Below, piece by piece: positions 10,607 to 27,100 of a DNA stretch of 64,000 nucleotides. Location of the stretch: contig NC_058160.1 of assembly GCF_020080835.1 (NCBI RefSeq), positions 10,481,515 to 10,545,514 on the forward strand, in the 5' to 3' direction. How positions within the stretch are numbered: position 1 is the stretch's first letter; every line of letters begins with the position of its first letter. The notes below the pieces were generated by a model, which did not search any database, was not told the origin of the DNA, and worked only from the letters and a program-made list of their open reading frames with translations. The stretch is from Cotesia glomerata. Lineage: Eukaryota; Arthropoda; Insecta; Hymenoptera; Braconidae. The translations under genes and the position numbers were made by a program.

Positions 10607-13600
10607 CTGTAAAAAAAAACAAAATTATTCATGAGATTATTAAACAGTAGCTCTTAAAATAAAAAAAAATCTCAAGGTCAACCGTAAAAAAAACGTTTTA
10701 TAAAAAGTAAATTCCCTCTGAGAGAAACAATCAAAAGGCAACAAAAGTCGGGGTACAAAAAAGCAGTTCTATAAAAATGCGGGGGAGATAACCGGTTTGC
10801 TCCAAAATTAAACACATATCCGATTTGAGTGTAAAAAAATAAAGTTGACCGGTTAAATTTTTCCTTTATCGACGGTTAGTAAGCATTATTCGGTGTTTAT
10901 GGTTTTTGGCTCGCTCTTTATGCTTCTCATTTTTGTCTCGGTATTCGCTCAGAGATATGGATTATATTAGACTTTATTTTAGAGGAACCATACATTAGGA
11001 AGCTTCGTTAGAGCCAACGGAAACTCGTTCTGTGTCCATAAATCAACACTATCTGCCCGGCCGGTGCCATCTGCCGGACGGAGTTCCCTCGATTCGTTAG
11101 TTCTTCTCTACTTCTTCCACCCTCTAAATGAATATAAATACACAAATCCAAATAACTCGGATATGTACTACATGCTCATACAAATACTTTTTCTTAAATT
11201 TAAAAACTAAACGGGAATAAAATTAGGCCAGGATCTGATAACAAGCCCGCGGCCTTTTTTACAACTGCTGTCTTTTTTTTTTTTTTTTCAACTTTTCTCA
11301 CTATTTTATTACAGTCCCCTGTTCGGTATTTTTTCTTCATGTTTGCTTTATCTAGGCCTTTTTGCTTCGATATAAATTAAAACGGTCACTGAGTTGGAAT
11401 TTTAACGGTGAGAACATTGAAAAACAATTAAAACAATAAATTTAAACCTCAACAACCCTTGAAAATTTTTTATTTTAAATTAAATTATTTTAAAAAATTA
11501 TTGAACAACTTTAAAAAAATTACTAAACAAATTTAATTTAAATGAATTATTAAACAAATTATTTAAATTATTAAAATTTAACGGTCCAAATAATTTATTT
11601 ATTTATTTAAAAAACGTATTTATATTTATTAATTTTCAAGCCACGTTTAGGAGCCTATATCTCAATTTAACCATCAAATTTCCCCCGGGCGATAACGTGT
11701 TTAGATATTTTATTAAAAAAAAATTATAATTCTTCCAAAGAGAGTTCTCAAAATCCAGAATAATAATTTACCAAAAAAGCAAAAATTTAACTCGAGGCAA
11801 AATGAAACTTTGCGAAGCAGGAAGCAAGTAAATGCCCGTAGGAGTCCGAGATTGTGCGTTGAGATATGATGATTGGTTTTAAACTCGGTGTCCCTCTATC
11901 GCTTAGAGGGTATAGTACATACAGCCAAGAGTGAGGGTAAAGGGCGACTAAAAGGTGCCTCGGTAAAAAAGCTACTAACAAACAGCCGGGCGATCGTTAA
12001 CGAAGAGCAAGGACAATAACGAGCGGACAAAGCGTAGTCTCCGTTTTAACGCAATTATCCAGGAGTCAACGCTTCGTCCGCAGAGAGTTCTAATTACCCA
12101 GTGAGTTCTCGTTAAAATACCCGGCTCAGTCTCCTCTTTGTATGTTTATATGTATATATACCTCCGGCAAAAACATCCCTCTTGATACCGGTAAGACCAT
12201 TAAATATTTCATTCCGAGCTCATTTATCCTCGGAATTTTTTTACGGTCTTCTTTTCGGCAATTTCGACTTGGCTCCAATTAGCTTACATTCAACATTTGC
12301 ATTTTATTTTATTTCTTATCGAAAAATTTGGAGTTTAAATAATTTAGAGGGTTGAAAAATGACCCAGTGCCCTAGTTGTATTTTTCTGGGTAAATATTTG
12401 CTGGTTAATGAAGTCTGCGGAGCAACGCGTGCCTCAGTCGGCAAAATACTTCCGAAGATATATTATATGTATTATATGTAACATGTACATTTATTTCCCT
12501 TATTTTTGGGGTGAGTATATTCAAACGTCTACAAGAAAAATAACACGGACTGGTATTTGGTTTATTGTCTGCTCGGGTTAGCTCCCGTCAGACCTAGTTG
12601 ACTTTTTAAGTAAACTCAAGAGTAAGATATATATTTATGTATGTATGTACGATGTATAAAGAAGAGGATCGGACGAGGGGTGAGTCGTGGTACCCCAGTT
12701 TACGCACCATTAAATTCGAGCACAAAGTTAATCCCTTTCATGACCTTTATTATTGTTATACTTTATATTCTGTTAGGAGCGAGTCCCCATTCACCCAAAG
12801 TTAAGTTGAATCGGAAGTTAGGGCTGATATCTCAACCTTTTTGACTCTTGTCACTTTTCACTCTCATAAACTAACTTTCTCTATACCTGATGCGATTTTG
12901 CGCTTGTCCTGTTATTGCTTTCAAAACCGAAAAGAGACTACTTGCAATTTTTTTTTTTTGTAAGCTATTGTTCGGAACGATGACTAATTGTTGTACAAAG
13001 AATATTTTTTATTTTTTTTTATTTAATTAAATTTATTAAATTTATAAAAAATAACAAAAATATTTCAGTAGACGGAAAAATAAAAATAAATAATGTTTGT
13101 GTATCTTTCTCGATTTTTAACGATCATTCTGATGGATGGATCGACATTGTCAAGTGAGATGGCAAAAAAATAAAATTAATGCTTAAAAGAAGAGCGAGAA
13201 TAATAAAATAAAATAAAAAAGGTAGGAGTGGATTTAAAAGAGCTTATTCGAGCTAGAATTGATCTAAACAGAGCCAGCGAGGGGAGGCGAGAAGCAAGAG
13301 GGTGATGTTTGAAAAATGATTCTCCTGGAAAGACATCCACAGAAATTCATCCACCAGGGGACGAATATCTTTCGGTTAATATTTTCGCGATCGAGCAACA
13401 ATGTAAAAGAGGAACCAGGAGCCGTAGACAATTAATAACTTTCTTCTCGAGGATCGTTTATCGCGACAGTTTAGTCTGCTGTCTGGTTATTATCCCCTTT
13501 CTCAGGAGTGGGGACCCAATACTGCCTAGTCTTCCACGCCGATCTAATAAAACTAAATAAAAAATTATACAGGGAGAAGTGGCCGAGAGGATTTTAAAAA

Positions 13601-15776
13601 CCTACATTGTTCAACTTCTCGGGCCGTGACCGATTCAATTTTTAACACGAGCCTATATAGTCGCTCAAAGCCACATTTCAATTCTAGGATACGACACTTG
13701 AGCTTGAGAGTTTATATATCTGCAGATGAAAGAGCCAAATCCTTTTCGAGCAGATCCTTGCGCTGTATTTATTTTATTTTTTTTTTTTTTACATATGTAC
13801 ATACCTATATCTACTTTCATAGTTCTCAGAATATTACAAGAGTAGCGTGGCATTACGTCTTAGCAATTCGTCTTGCCTTAAAAAACTTACACGATCGCCA
13901 GCTGTTGTAATTCCTTCCTACCTTCTGTATTAAAGCTAAAGATCTTTACCGGGTCGCTCGATACTCGATACAATTCAACTGTGACTCATTATCTCTGTTA
14001 TTTTCTTATTTTAATAATTTGTTTTATTATTAAGAGACCTTATGGTTCACGGAAATAGTTACAAGATTAAAATCAATTATAATAACACAGTTGTATTTTT
14101 ATTTATTCAATTTTAAATAAATAATTATTTATTTTCATTACCATCATCGGCAAGACGTCATTATTATTGTAATTTTAAAATATTGCAGTTCTCACGCTCA
14201 TACTTAGTAGCCTTGTTAATTATTTATGCATTTATTCGCTTCAATTCCTGAGAATACAAGACTATTATGTTAACATTTATGTGCAAGCAATTTTTATTTT
14301 TATTTTTCATTTTTCAAGTGATCTAATTATTTGTTTAAATAAAAATAGTTGAGATTGAGGGTCGAATTTGAGGAAGTAGTACGAGTAGACGCAAAGGACT
14401 GAGGTAGTCCAGCACCCGGCCGACAATAAAGTGACACACCGCAGCCCTTTGAAACGCTTGTAGACAAAAAAGGTTAATAAAAGAAGTGCAATGGTAATAA
14501 TGAGGGTAATAATCTGAGTAAGGACGGAGCAAGAAAAGAAACGAGTGCAATAAATATATTTTGACATGGGAGTGCCTTTGTGAGTTTATATATGCATAAT
14601 AATTGTAACGTTTGCTCCGACACTCGAGTCCTTTCAGAGAAAAAGAGAGAGATGGGACCAGGATCCTTTTTACCTTTGCCTTGACTTATTTCGGGCTTTG
14701 TTCTCTCGAATTGCCGGGAACAAATATTTTAGCAACACAAACCGACCACCACATAGCTTATTGAGGGACACCACTTTAATGTTTTCATTTCGCTGGAGCA
14801 CGTGTGCTGAGTTTTAAGAGTTTGTCTTTATGGTTAAGCTTACAGTAGGGTTATTGCGACCGCTCATTATTTATTGCAAGTATTTTATAAATTAAATAAC
14901 TGACAAAAATTATTCAAACTTAAAAAATTTATCTTTAGAAAAAATCAATTACTTGTCATAATTTTTTTTGTTTAATATTTTGATTATTATTCATTAAAAA
15001 ACTAAATTAATTTTTTTTTTAATTAAAAATTTGAACTATTAAATATTTAATTTAATTTTTAAAAAAATTATTCGAGCTTTAAAAATTTTATTTTTGGTAT
15101 AAAACAATTAATTAATATTATAATTTTTTTTAATCAACAAATTTAATTTATTACAAGTTTAATTAATTTTTAGAAAATTATTCAAGCTTTAAAAAACTTT
15201 TTTTTTATATAAAACAATTAATTAATGTTACAATTTTTTTATCGTCAACAAATTTAATTTATTTTTAAAAAATTATTGAAGCTTCACAAAAATAAAATTA
15301 AGAGATAAAAAAATAATCGGAGCATTAAAATCACCAGAGATAGCATTGAAGTCACCAATGAAGTCTCGTACGTACCTTTTAAAATAAATAACTCCCACGA
15401 CGGAATCCAGCAGACAGTAAGAACGTAATTGAATAATTAATTAACTAGTTTGTTAAATTTAGGATAAATCACAAACACACTGGGTCCTCGCACTAAAACT
15501 TTAAAAGTCCACTATCAATTTGATAAAATATTAATTTTTATTTATAATCACTGAGTTCGTAAGCGCAAGCATGGATGACAATTAAAATGATGACTATTAG
15601 TTTTAATAAATAACGATTGAATAAATAAAATATTATTGAGTAACGTCCGTGGCGCACGAGGGAGACGAGGTGCGGCCACGTCGATGGACGGGAGAGGACT
15701 AGCGCACTTGGAGCGTTGCGACCTGTTCGTCTGGCCGAAGGTGAGGAGACACACTCAGCACAAGAATCTCTCTTAC
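10607..15776 (-). other. probable 5' intron or upstream region of the knirps-family gene
   Basis: This is AT-rich DNA with no supportable coding exon. If the exon ending at 15777 is used, the stretch is a 5.2-kb leader intron. Long A/T runs lie at about 11272-11288, 13785-13800 and 15000-15250. Small open frames here are short, lack family similarity that I recognise and do not use plausible splice sites. Confidence 0.4.
15682..15740 (+). other. weak plus-strand candidate exon with good donor
   Basis: An ATG at 15682 opens MDGRGLAHLERCDLFVWPK, followed by a good donor (AAG then GTGAGG at 15741). It lies in the same GC-rich island as the proposed minus-strand exon ending at 15777. No family is recognised and no partner exon was identified. 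Confidence 0.12.
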
Positions 15777-15990
15777 CTGGCTCCGCTTCGTCAATCTTTC
15801 AATCCTCTCGCGACGCGAGAATGGAGGGAGAAATGGGCCCGACCGGCTTGCCACGCCTGTTCACCGATCTGCCAATTGCCGACCGAGGGGGATCGGTATC
15901 CCAGCCAATCCAGCATCCCAAGATGAAGAACCCTCCCAGATTTAATAATCTCCAACAGATTTATCCCGATCGGGGGATTTAATATGTTCC
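15777..15990 (-). other. candidate 5' noncoding exon / promoter region of the knirps-family gene
   Basis: On the minus strand a near-consensus donor, CCAG followed by GTAAGAG, occurs at 15777/15776 at the edge of a GC-rich block (about 15640-15960) in otherwise very AT-rich DNA. The coding exon at 10606 needs an upstream noncoding exon, and this is the nearest good donor in a promoter-like setting, about 5.2 kb upstream. The right boundary is a guess; AT-rich TATA-like sequence lies around 15970-16000. Other strong minus-strand donors exist at 27086, 30921 and 38375, so this one is inferred, not demonstrated. Confidence 0.3.
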
Positions 15991-18900
15991 GCTTGTAATG
16001 TTTGTTTAATTATTTTTTTTCTAAATATTTGTTTTTGTGAACTGGTTGTTTGTTTTCTTTGTAATTAATTTTATTGTCAAAATTTAAAGCGGAAAATTTA
16101 TTTTAAATTACATTTGTTTGAGAATAGTTAAATTTCTTATTAAGAAAATTTTTTTACTCAAAATTTTTTAAAAGTTAAAAATTTTGCTTATAGATATTTT
16201 TAAAAAATTTATTAATTTTTTTTAACAATTTTTATTATTAATCTTATTAATCTAAATTTTTGAATTTTGAAAAAAAAAATTTATATTTTTTCAAAATTAA
16301 AAATAAATTTTAAATTTTAAAAAGTTACAAAAGAAAGTGAAGAAAAATTAATTAAAAAACATAATTGTAAAAAAATTTTTTGACAGACAACAAACAAGTT
16401 CTAGATGACTCTCAAAAGGATTTAAATAAAAAGCAGATAGATATTTAAGTTTCATAAGTGACTTTATGCCCAAAAGACAGCCATAAATAAATAACGAGAT
16501 TATGCTCAGTATTTCGGAAAAAAGGATTGTCCAGGTATATTATTCATAATGTTGGCATCATATTTTACAGAATTACAAGTGCATTCAAAAGCTGTCGGCT
16601 CCTGAGATATTCCCGATCTAATTTATAAAGCCCAAAATTTTGTGGGTGGGCAACGGATTATGACCCAAAATATAAATTTAAAAGTTAATGTGTCAGAATT
16701 GGCAAAGTATAGCAGAGCTACGGGCACTGTCCAGCGTCTTCCTTTTGTTAATTGTACTCCCAACAATTAACAATACTGCATTACTTTGTCAATAATTTAC
16801 GGTACTTAAATAACTGACTCCAAAATATATTTAACTCCTTTACAATGGGATTATAATCTTCTTTCCGAGAAGTGACAGGACTATAATTGTATACATTAAC
16901 TCTGCTAAATTTACTCACTCATTGTGTTTATCAAAATTTTGGGCGGAGCGGTTGAGCCAAGTGTCCAAATATTTTATTATTTTTCGTTTGGAAAATTTTG
17001 ACAAATAACTTAATTTTTTTTTTTTTTTTAATATTTCATCATAATTTTAAATAATAACACAAACAAATATAAAAAAAAAATTATCCAATGAGGCATTAGT
17101 TCACAATAAATAATTTTACATTTCAATAGAACAAAAAATTCCATTAAAAGTATATAATTAAATACCAATTGTATAAAATTGAATTCGCGTATGCATTACA
17201 CGGTATTTAGACCCGATAAAATGTCGAAGAGTGCTCGAGGCAAGTTAAAAGTTACACCTCAACAATAATTCCTCATTCAGGAAATAAATAAAATAAAACT
17301 GACACGAGAAACTGGTTTTCGATAATATTTTTCAAAGCGAAACTATTTTTATCTATGATTTTATATTTAATCTACGTCATTGTAAAAAACCTTGATAGCT
17401 GTGAATTAAAATAAAAAATAAAATATAAATTTAAACTCCCTATACCATAAATATCCAAGTTAGTCCCATTTAAACTAACAATTTTGATTTACGCGTCATT
17501 TAAAAGCGAGTGAATTAAATTTGAGCGCGAACTTTAGAAGCCATATGACAAACCTAGTAGGCTCGGTGATTGCTGATCAATTGGCTGTGAGCTAATTCGG
17601 TTCAGAACGTTACACATAACTTTTTAAGAATACTCATTGTATGTAATATATATAGACAGAGACAAGTCTTCCATTGGTCCCGCGTGGAATCCGTCGGGTT
17701 GACTTGCTCGCCAATAGCTTCACACTCTTACTCTGTTCCCAAATAAAAATAAAAATAATGTACCCCGCTTATGTAACATGTAACAGATAGATATTATTGT
17801 TGTTGGACTATATGCTTGCTCGTTCACTTGGAAGCTTATTCGAGGAGGCAGATGGGGCTAATATGAACTCGATTCCGTGTCACAAAGCTTACAAATATAG
17901 ACTCACTCTTTCGGTTTATCCACTGGCTCGGAAATTTACAACATTAATCATCACACGTTTTTTATCTCCAGATTTTATTCATCCGATTTGTTTGCTCCCG
18001 AAATCATAATTCTCAAAATTAACATGCCTATTTCAATATATGCTTAAAAAAAAATTTATTTTAATCAAGTGAAATATTTTAAAAAATTTGATCTTTTTCA
18101 TTTGAGTAAAAAAATTCTTAAACTATAATTTTACTCGATTCAAAAATTTTTTTTCTTGATTAAAATTAACTTTTTTTTTCTCAGTGTGTGATATGAATTT
18201 CCATAGCCAGGAATTTATAGTTTAAACTAAATACTAGAGACGAGAGTTGAAATGGATACTCGAAAAATTGTGTAACATGCATATTTAATTAATATTTAAT
18301 TAATTTCAACTCATCCACTGATATATTTATTCACATAAATAAATATATTTAATCGCCGGCGAGTTTTAAATGCTTCAGATTCAAATTCTCCGGATGATCC
18401 ACTTGAACAAGCTCCTTCACCTCATTTCTCCTTTTTAAGCACCCAAAAAAAGAACACGCATGACCTCAACATAATTTAAACAAATTTTGTTTTATCATAT
18501 TAATTTTGTTTTATCACATTAATTTTGTTTAACATTTTCGCTTTCACGGAATACCAAAAGGTTTTTTTTTCTTAAATAAATAAAGACAAGAGGCTTCTTG
18601 TTTAATTCTTAAAATAGTCTCCCACGTGCTTGAGCTAGACTTTCCCTTTCTTGCGTAATTCTGATACGAGTATTAAATATTTGATCGATCGTGAATAATT
18701 GAATTATCAATCTAAATTATGAAACCAAAAATATGCATAAAGAGAACCCAGGCGTGGAAGTGTATGAGTAGATAAGAATTTAACGTGTGAATAAGTGAAT
18801 TGAGGCGAAGAAAAATGGTGAGACCACCTTGGAGGATCACCCTTGCTGTTCTAGTGTGTAGCCCCGCGAGCGTCTTGTGGGCAAACATACTTTGGACACG

Positions 18901-21900
18901 GTTTGGGACGCTTCGAGTCTCGAGTGCCCATTCACCATCACCGACACGAGGTTTTATTTTCGGGACGAGCACACGTTCAGGTTCCACTCGGTTTATAGAG
19001 GCCCGAGGTGTCTTGGGTACATACCATGGACACTAAATAAAATCGGAAGTCATTTTGTACTGACACTCGTTTAACATTTGTCAAATAAATATGCAACCCA
19101 GTGAGACTTTTTTTGGTTAAATATGTTTTTAGTTTTTTTTTTTTTTTTTTTTACCAGATAATTTCAATATTTTTTTGGTCATTATACATTTTTACGGCTT
19201 CAAACTTGTTTTTTTTTTATTTTGATGTTATAAATTAATTTTTGGGTTTTTTTAAAGAGAATTTTGTTGGAAAAATTCTTTGAGACTTTAAAAATATTCA
19301 CTAAATAAAATCAAAGTCAATTCTAGTTGCCAAAAATAAATTTTTTGGTTGGAAAAATTTTTAAATTCAAATTTTGATTTTTTATCAAAAATTTAAATAA
19401 GAAATATTTTAATTTTTTGTGACTAAAAATAAGTGAAGTTTTACTTTTTAATAAATACCTTAAAAATTTTTTTGAGCCACCCCAGAGATTTACAAATGTG
19501 CAAAAAATAAATTTGAATAAATAAAGGGTAGAATAATGACTTTACCCAAAATTTACCAGCCAAAAAATGTTACAACGAATTTTTTAATGAAAATTATAGA
19601 TGATAATGAAAGTCGAGTGTAATATTTAGCCAAAGAATAATAATGAAGGATAGAATGCGTAAATCTGGCGAAGAATAGACACATATGTATGTACAAAACG
19701 TCAAAAGCGTGACTAATTGGAAAAGAGAGAGGCGAAACCGCGATACTAACTAGCGTCAGAAAGGCATATCGACATCTGTCAATTCGTCCCGGAGCTCGTC
19801 CTTGGTAATTTTTCAAAACCGCACCCGACATAACACAACAACGGAGTCTAGTCTCCAGTATCCACATCTCCAGTGGTACGCTACCAAATAACCCGGGAGA
19901 TTTTTCAGTAGCACCACTCGAGAGTAGCAAATGTGTGTGAATAATTGATGAATGGCTCTAACGAGACTCTAGTATAAAATATAATAAACTCTGGTCATTA
20001 ATCGTCATTATTATTGTCACTGAATATCACTTAACGAGGACGTGTATTCACATGCTAAGACGTTTTTAACGATTTATTAGTTTCAATAAATAAAAATAAA
20101 AATAAAAATAAAAATGATTACTACAGTTATGACACCACCCAAAAACTGTAAGTGTTTGGTGGGACATAAAATATAATCGAGTATCGGCAATACATTATTA
20201 AATTAGCTAAATTTGTCTAAAAGTTGTTAAAATGTCCATAAAGTTTTAGTTTTAACGATCCCGAGACACTTAACGATTCATGGAACACTTTTTATCTGTC
20301 CTTGTCTTTTTTATTTTCATTTATGTTTATGTTTTTTATTTTATTTATTTATGTACTTCAGTTTTATTTAGTCAAGAGAGGAGGTAACGGCAGTTACTTT
20401 TAAAGGATCTGCTTGGAGACCGGATGACCAGGAAATATCAACATTACGAGTATCGAGGCATTTTAGCAAACTTAATTTCTTTTTTGTGAATGAAAAATTT
20501 ACGTTTCGTCGACTCCGCGGGAACTGAAACGCGATATCTTCGGCTCGACTACCATCCAACCATTTTGTCCTCTCGGACGACACTTAATATCCCGCTGATC
20601 ACTATTTTGCTTTTTTATTTTATTGCTTTACTATATTACATTTTTAAAGATCTCTGTCCTTGATCACCGACGCCCACCTTACTATTTATAGTTTATAAAT
20701 TAATATAAATCCATTATTTCATTATATTTTACATATTTTTGGTCCTCGTTCATATAGCTGTAAATTTTATTTTAATTGCTTCACATTACTGACAACAGTT
20801 CAAACATCCATAATTATTCTCCAAATACGTCAAAATTTCTTCCAAAAGACGACTATTTTTCAACGGCAATGTTCACAAGTTTCAGCCTTTTGGTCTCTAT
20901 TCCCCCGAGCTTTGATCCCTTTTCCAAAATATGTGTAAGCAGCTCCTACGAGACTTAAGTTTGTACAAAAAAAAACTATGCGGTGGTATCCATACCTAAT
21001 ACACCAGAAATTGCAAGAAAATCCCAGAAACTGACGTTAGAGATGTCAAATTATTCGGATTGTTTCTTCGGCGACGGAAATCCGCCCTTCGTCTTTCGTC
21101 TTTCAAATTTGGAGATCCTCGAGGGACTCTGCCGGTCATCTTTGCTTTCTTCCGAAAGAAATGGAAGTAAAAGCATGTACATGAGAATAAAACTGACAAC
21201 TATTCCAAGATTTCATAGCTCAGCTGGTTTTTTAGACATCTTTGTACGAACATTAATCAAATCACCAAAAGTTTATTTCCAAAAAAAAAACATACCATTA
21301 TATTACATTACATTATATTATTGGTTTTCTTAAAAATAAATATTGTAAAATACTGAATGAGATATATGATGTACGTCCCATTAAACTTGTGATCAGACAA
21401 TACAATAAATAATATAATGAATGCGGCCACATCCTGACCGCAGATTTGCGCCGAAAGTGTACCAACGTACAGATAATAAATCTGTGAAGCATTTAACGCT
21501 CTCGTCTCCCATCTCCCGGCAATATAATATAATAATACACACGTTTTTTCTCCATCATCAATGGCTCTTTCTCCGTTAGCGTCTGGTATACGCGGGAGAA
21601 TGAATGGCTTCACGGACCACCGAGCGGACTCAAAGAGACGCTCCGCGTTGACACGCCAGTCAAAATATTGGGGGAGTCACCAGTGATTTCTCGACTATTA
21701 TCACCAACCAGGACACTTTTCGAAGCGATAAATCGTGCTTTGGTTTTTGAGCTTCGATTGCTTTTCAAAAACCGTTGGCGAGTTTTATTTAGATGACAAC
21801 TTTTGGATCCAGTAAGCCGAAATAAGTCCACTTGAAACTGAAGAGCTTGATGCATGGGGAATCACAGAAGAAGGAGAAGATAGAAGGGAATGAAAACTCT

Positions 21901-22828
21901 TGGACACGCTTGAGAAAATTCTGTTTTTTTGTGCTAATGGCCAATCAAAACCGGTTGCTGGTGATAATCCGGAATCTAGATTAGAAAAGGATGTAGACAG
22001 CGATTTGTGAGTGGCTTTGCTTTATCAGAGGAAGGAAAATAATCAAGTGGATTGTAAAAGAAATGGAACAACTTAATTTCGCGGAAAGTAAACAATTGTG
22101 TAGTGATAATAGCTAATAATAACAACAATGAGAAATTATTTTCTCGGATTTTGTATTTGTACGCGGCTTACTTCTGTAACGGGATCATCGTGGTTTGCTT
22201 CCGATCGAGTGGTTGTTTGTATTTACGACTCGGCACGATAAGCTCCGGATGAGATCAAAGACAACGTGACAGTTTTAAGACGTAAAAAAAGTTTAAGCAA
22301 GAGGTTATTCCCTCACCGCTGTTATTATTTGAAGAAACTTTCTCAGAAGCCAAAATTATTAAAGAATAACTAGCCGGGTATATTATGCTAGACTGGGTAG
22401 TAAATGGGAACGACAATAATGTAAAGTTGAGATGAAACGTTTAGCACAAAAGTTCTCCGCCCTTTTTCCGCTACGCTACAAATCTGAAGCAGATTTTCCC
22501 TGCACGCGGACTCATAACAAGTTAGTTTATTCTCGAATAGATTATTTTGGGCTGCTTGCTGCTTTCAACCCTTCTTCATACTTCAGGTACAATATTGTTA
22601 CACCTCTAAAATATGTATGGATTTTTTTTGGGGCCTGGTCTTTTACGAGATTCTACCGTGTAACCTAAGTCCAGAACGCCTACTGCGCTTCGGTTTTATT
22701 TACGACTACAGTAGTGACACTTGTGGGTGACCGCATGTTGCAGGAAAACGCTCGTAAATTTTAAAAAGACAGCCCACATTTCCCTCAAGATTATTTTTAA
22801 ATGATTTCTTAATAATTATGGTATTTTT
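15991..22828. other. AT-rich noncoding stretch
   Basis: No gene can be supported here. The stretch contains T-runs (for example about 19132-19152), a roughly 20-bp tandem repeat of AATTTTGTTTTATCA at 18483-18532, an AAATAA simple repeat near 20088-20115, and at about 18030-18190 an AT-rich imperfect inverted repeat ending CTCAGTGTG that may be a decayed relative of the MITE at 44725-44949. The open frames at 18800-19074, 19553-19930 and 20983-21333 have no recognisable domain. Confidence 0.5.
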
Positions 22829-24137
<1,309 letters not shown>

Positions 24138-27100
24138 TTAAAATTAGTTCTTGACAGCTTTGAGAAAATATTAAATGTTTCAATTTTTTTGGAACACTTT
24201 CGAGTGAAATTTTCTGAAAAATGAGGAATAAATTGAGAAAAAAAATTGAGTAAAAAAACTAATAGCAAAAAAAAAAGAAATAACTTTCTTTCCACAAGTA
24301 GAATATTCAAAAATGATAAACAGAAAATGTGTTGTATGTTCTGTTCTATCCGGTACCCTTTAAAAGTTGTTAGAATTGAAACGTGTCCGAGTTAAAGAGA
24401 AGGCTCGTTGTCGTACAGAGAATAAGTGGAGGGTAGAAATCATATTGTCGCCGATTTCACGGTGGACTTGGGTGGATCTTAACCGTGGACAGGATTACCG
24501 CTAATCCTAATAATACAAAAAGAGTCTACGAAAAGCGAGCTCTCCGAACCGCCCCCTCGGGTTTGAACTTGTCGGCTGCATAGGTGTGCGATATATCCAC
24601 ATTCAACGCACAAAATCCAAATATATATACCCATCTCCCATCAGTGGCTCACTTTGTCCGTTCCGCTTTTGTGACGATGAATCCATTTAAATTCGGATTA
24701 GGACCCGTTGGCTCGTTGTCGTCGTTGTTGTGTCCATCTTCAGCTATCTTTCTTCATTTCTTTGATATCTCCATCCTCCTTGGGGGCCTCAGCCCAGAGG
24801 CCAGTCTTCAGATCCCTCCAAAAAAAACCCTCACATCTTTTTTTACCTCCGTCCACTCTTTATTAGTCTTTCGCGCCGATTTGCTCTTCCAAACCTTCAC
24901 TCCCAAGGACTATACATCTGTATCGTCAATTCGGCTTTGCCTAAACCGGCTTACTGGTCACCGAAACCCTAGATATGATCTCGTGATCTAATTTCGAGGA
25001 CGTTTTATTTAACATCTGTTGCATGTTATTTTTCAAAAATATGTCGCTTAAATAAATAAATAAATCATTAACCAAGTTCAGGGCGTGGTTGACCTTTTTG
25101 AAAAAGAGTTTTGCTTGGCGAAAGCATATCTAACAGAATTATCCTAAAATCCTTGTAAATACATCACGCTATTGCATTGAATTTCTTCGAAAGTACCCTC
25201 ATAACTCAGACAAAGACTTTTAGAAAAGTAGACGTCTTTTTTTCTAAACCAAAAATACTATTTTCGCAATTTCACTCAAGTTTAATCTTTCTAGTACAAA
25301 ACAAAGGCTTTTCGCGGGCGGAGTAGAAAATAGGATACGTTAATATTGATTAGTTACTCATTCATTATCGGGTTAGATCTGGAAAAGGTTCAAAAATCCT
25401 TCGACGAGGCTTATAAAACATTTGGACACCTAGAGAAAATCCCATTAGTCCAAAACTTGCGAGTCATTACCGTTGATCCTCATTGAGAAGTAGTCTAAAG
25501 AAACTTGACAATTTTGGACTGTCTTGTTGGACATTTGCAAGCAATAATATAAAATAGAAAAGCAAAAACGATCATGACTATCAGAAATTCCTAAACTTAT
25601 CTATGACTTCGTTAAAAAAGAGACTTATGTCTTTTTGGACGGGTTCAAAATTCTTTGACCATCAGACAATCAATTGTTAGCTTATCAACCAAGAACAGCC
25701 AGTGGGAGGGTCCTGCAAAGAGATTTTCAGAACTATTTTTAATTTAAAACCCCGAGAATAATGGTATGGATCGTAAAAAGTGTGAATGACACGCGTTATT
25801 AGTTACAAGCTATAACAGTATAAAAAAGTACCACATTGTGTACAAATGGACGTGATTTTATTGTGAGATCATCGATCGATACGAGATCGTGTAACAGTAA
25901 ATTGACCCACGGTGTAATATTGATATAGATTATTCCCGAGCCGATCAGATCGTGAATTGAGGCTATTGTGATTCACGCTTTAGATACGCATTTCAAATTC
26001 ATTAGAGTCACTTTTAGATACTAAACTCTGAGTTCCCCGGAGCGAGATTCAATGTGAACCCAATCACCATTCAATAATGACTAATTTCCTCGAATGATAT
26101 CGCAATTGATCACACCCATATAAATATCTCCACTATCTATTAATAATTTTATTTAAACTAAAAGTCATTGTCAGAGTTTCGGGCTCCATTGCATCCAAGT
26201 TCGACGTTGCAATACCAAATCTTTTAATTTGTTAGCACATATGCCCAAATTTTATTCATCAGATCAGATTACTTATGATATTAATATTGACATTAATATA
26301 AGTTGCCAACAAATTTGTATAACTTGGATCAGATTAAATTTGAAGATTGATCAGATTTAGGCGATCGATCAATCATCTGATGACTTGTCTGTTTACAAGA
26401 AACACAGTCTCTACAAAGATCAATCTAAAAATGTGTACACATTGGATAAACATACCTGCTGACGTCCTAAAACCCATCCATCTAGTTTTTTGAGTCACAC
26501 CCAGGGCTATTTGGTTTGCCACCTAGCCCAAAAATCAATAAACCAACTTCAAAATAAATTATCCTCCGTGGGACCAAAAAAACAATTAGCGCTTTCACAA
26601 ATGATAATCGATATGCTATCGTGACTAATATTATCTTTATCACACCTAGAAGTCTAAGACCAGGCTTGAACTCTTTATCAAGCCAGAAGCGAGTTTAGTA
26701 TCGTCCGATAGATCGGGAATGTTTTCCGAGCAAGCAGTTTCCAGGGTAAGCCAACACTTGAACACTGTACACATATTTATACAGTCTAAGAAGTTGAGGA
26801 TCGGCTTGGGCTTTACCATCAGCATCAGGATCAGGATCAGCATCAGCCCTATCTCGACCGGAGGCGACTCGAGTCCGGCTACTGTGGCAGGCACGAGGCT
26901 AGTTAAGATAGCGATCCACGGGAGTCGAACAATGCCGTAAAGAAACCGGTGAATCGGGCGTTATGGCGAAAACGTGAACGATTAGCGTTGGGATCTTCTC
27001 TGTCTTTGGTCTTAGCCTCAAGAGTGTAAAAGACATCCGCTCAGGATCTATCTCTGGACATTTCTTCAGAACTACATCCACTTACCAGCACGGAGCATCG

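Noticed and set aside
13309..13910. Open frames of 83 and 94 codons
   Set aside because: No domain, no splice context, and one crosses a T-run. Treated as chance.
25352..25488. Protein-like frame containing LEKVQKSFDEAYKTFGHLEK
   Set aside because: About 50 codons without a start codon or clear splice sites; I recognise no family. Composition alone is not enough.
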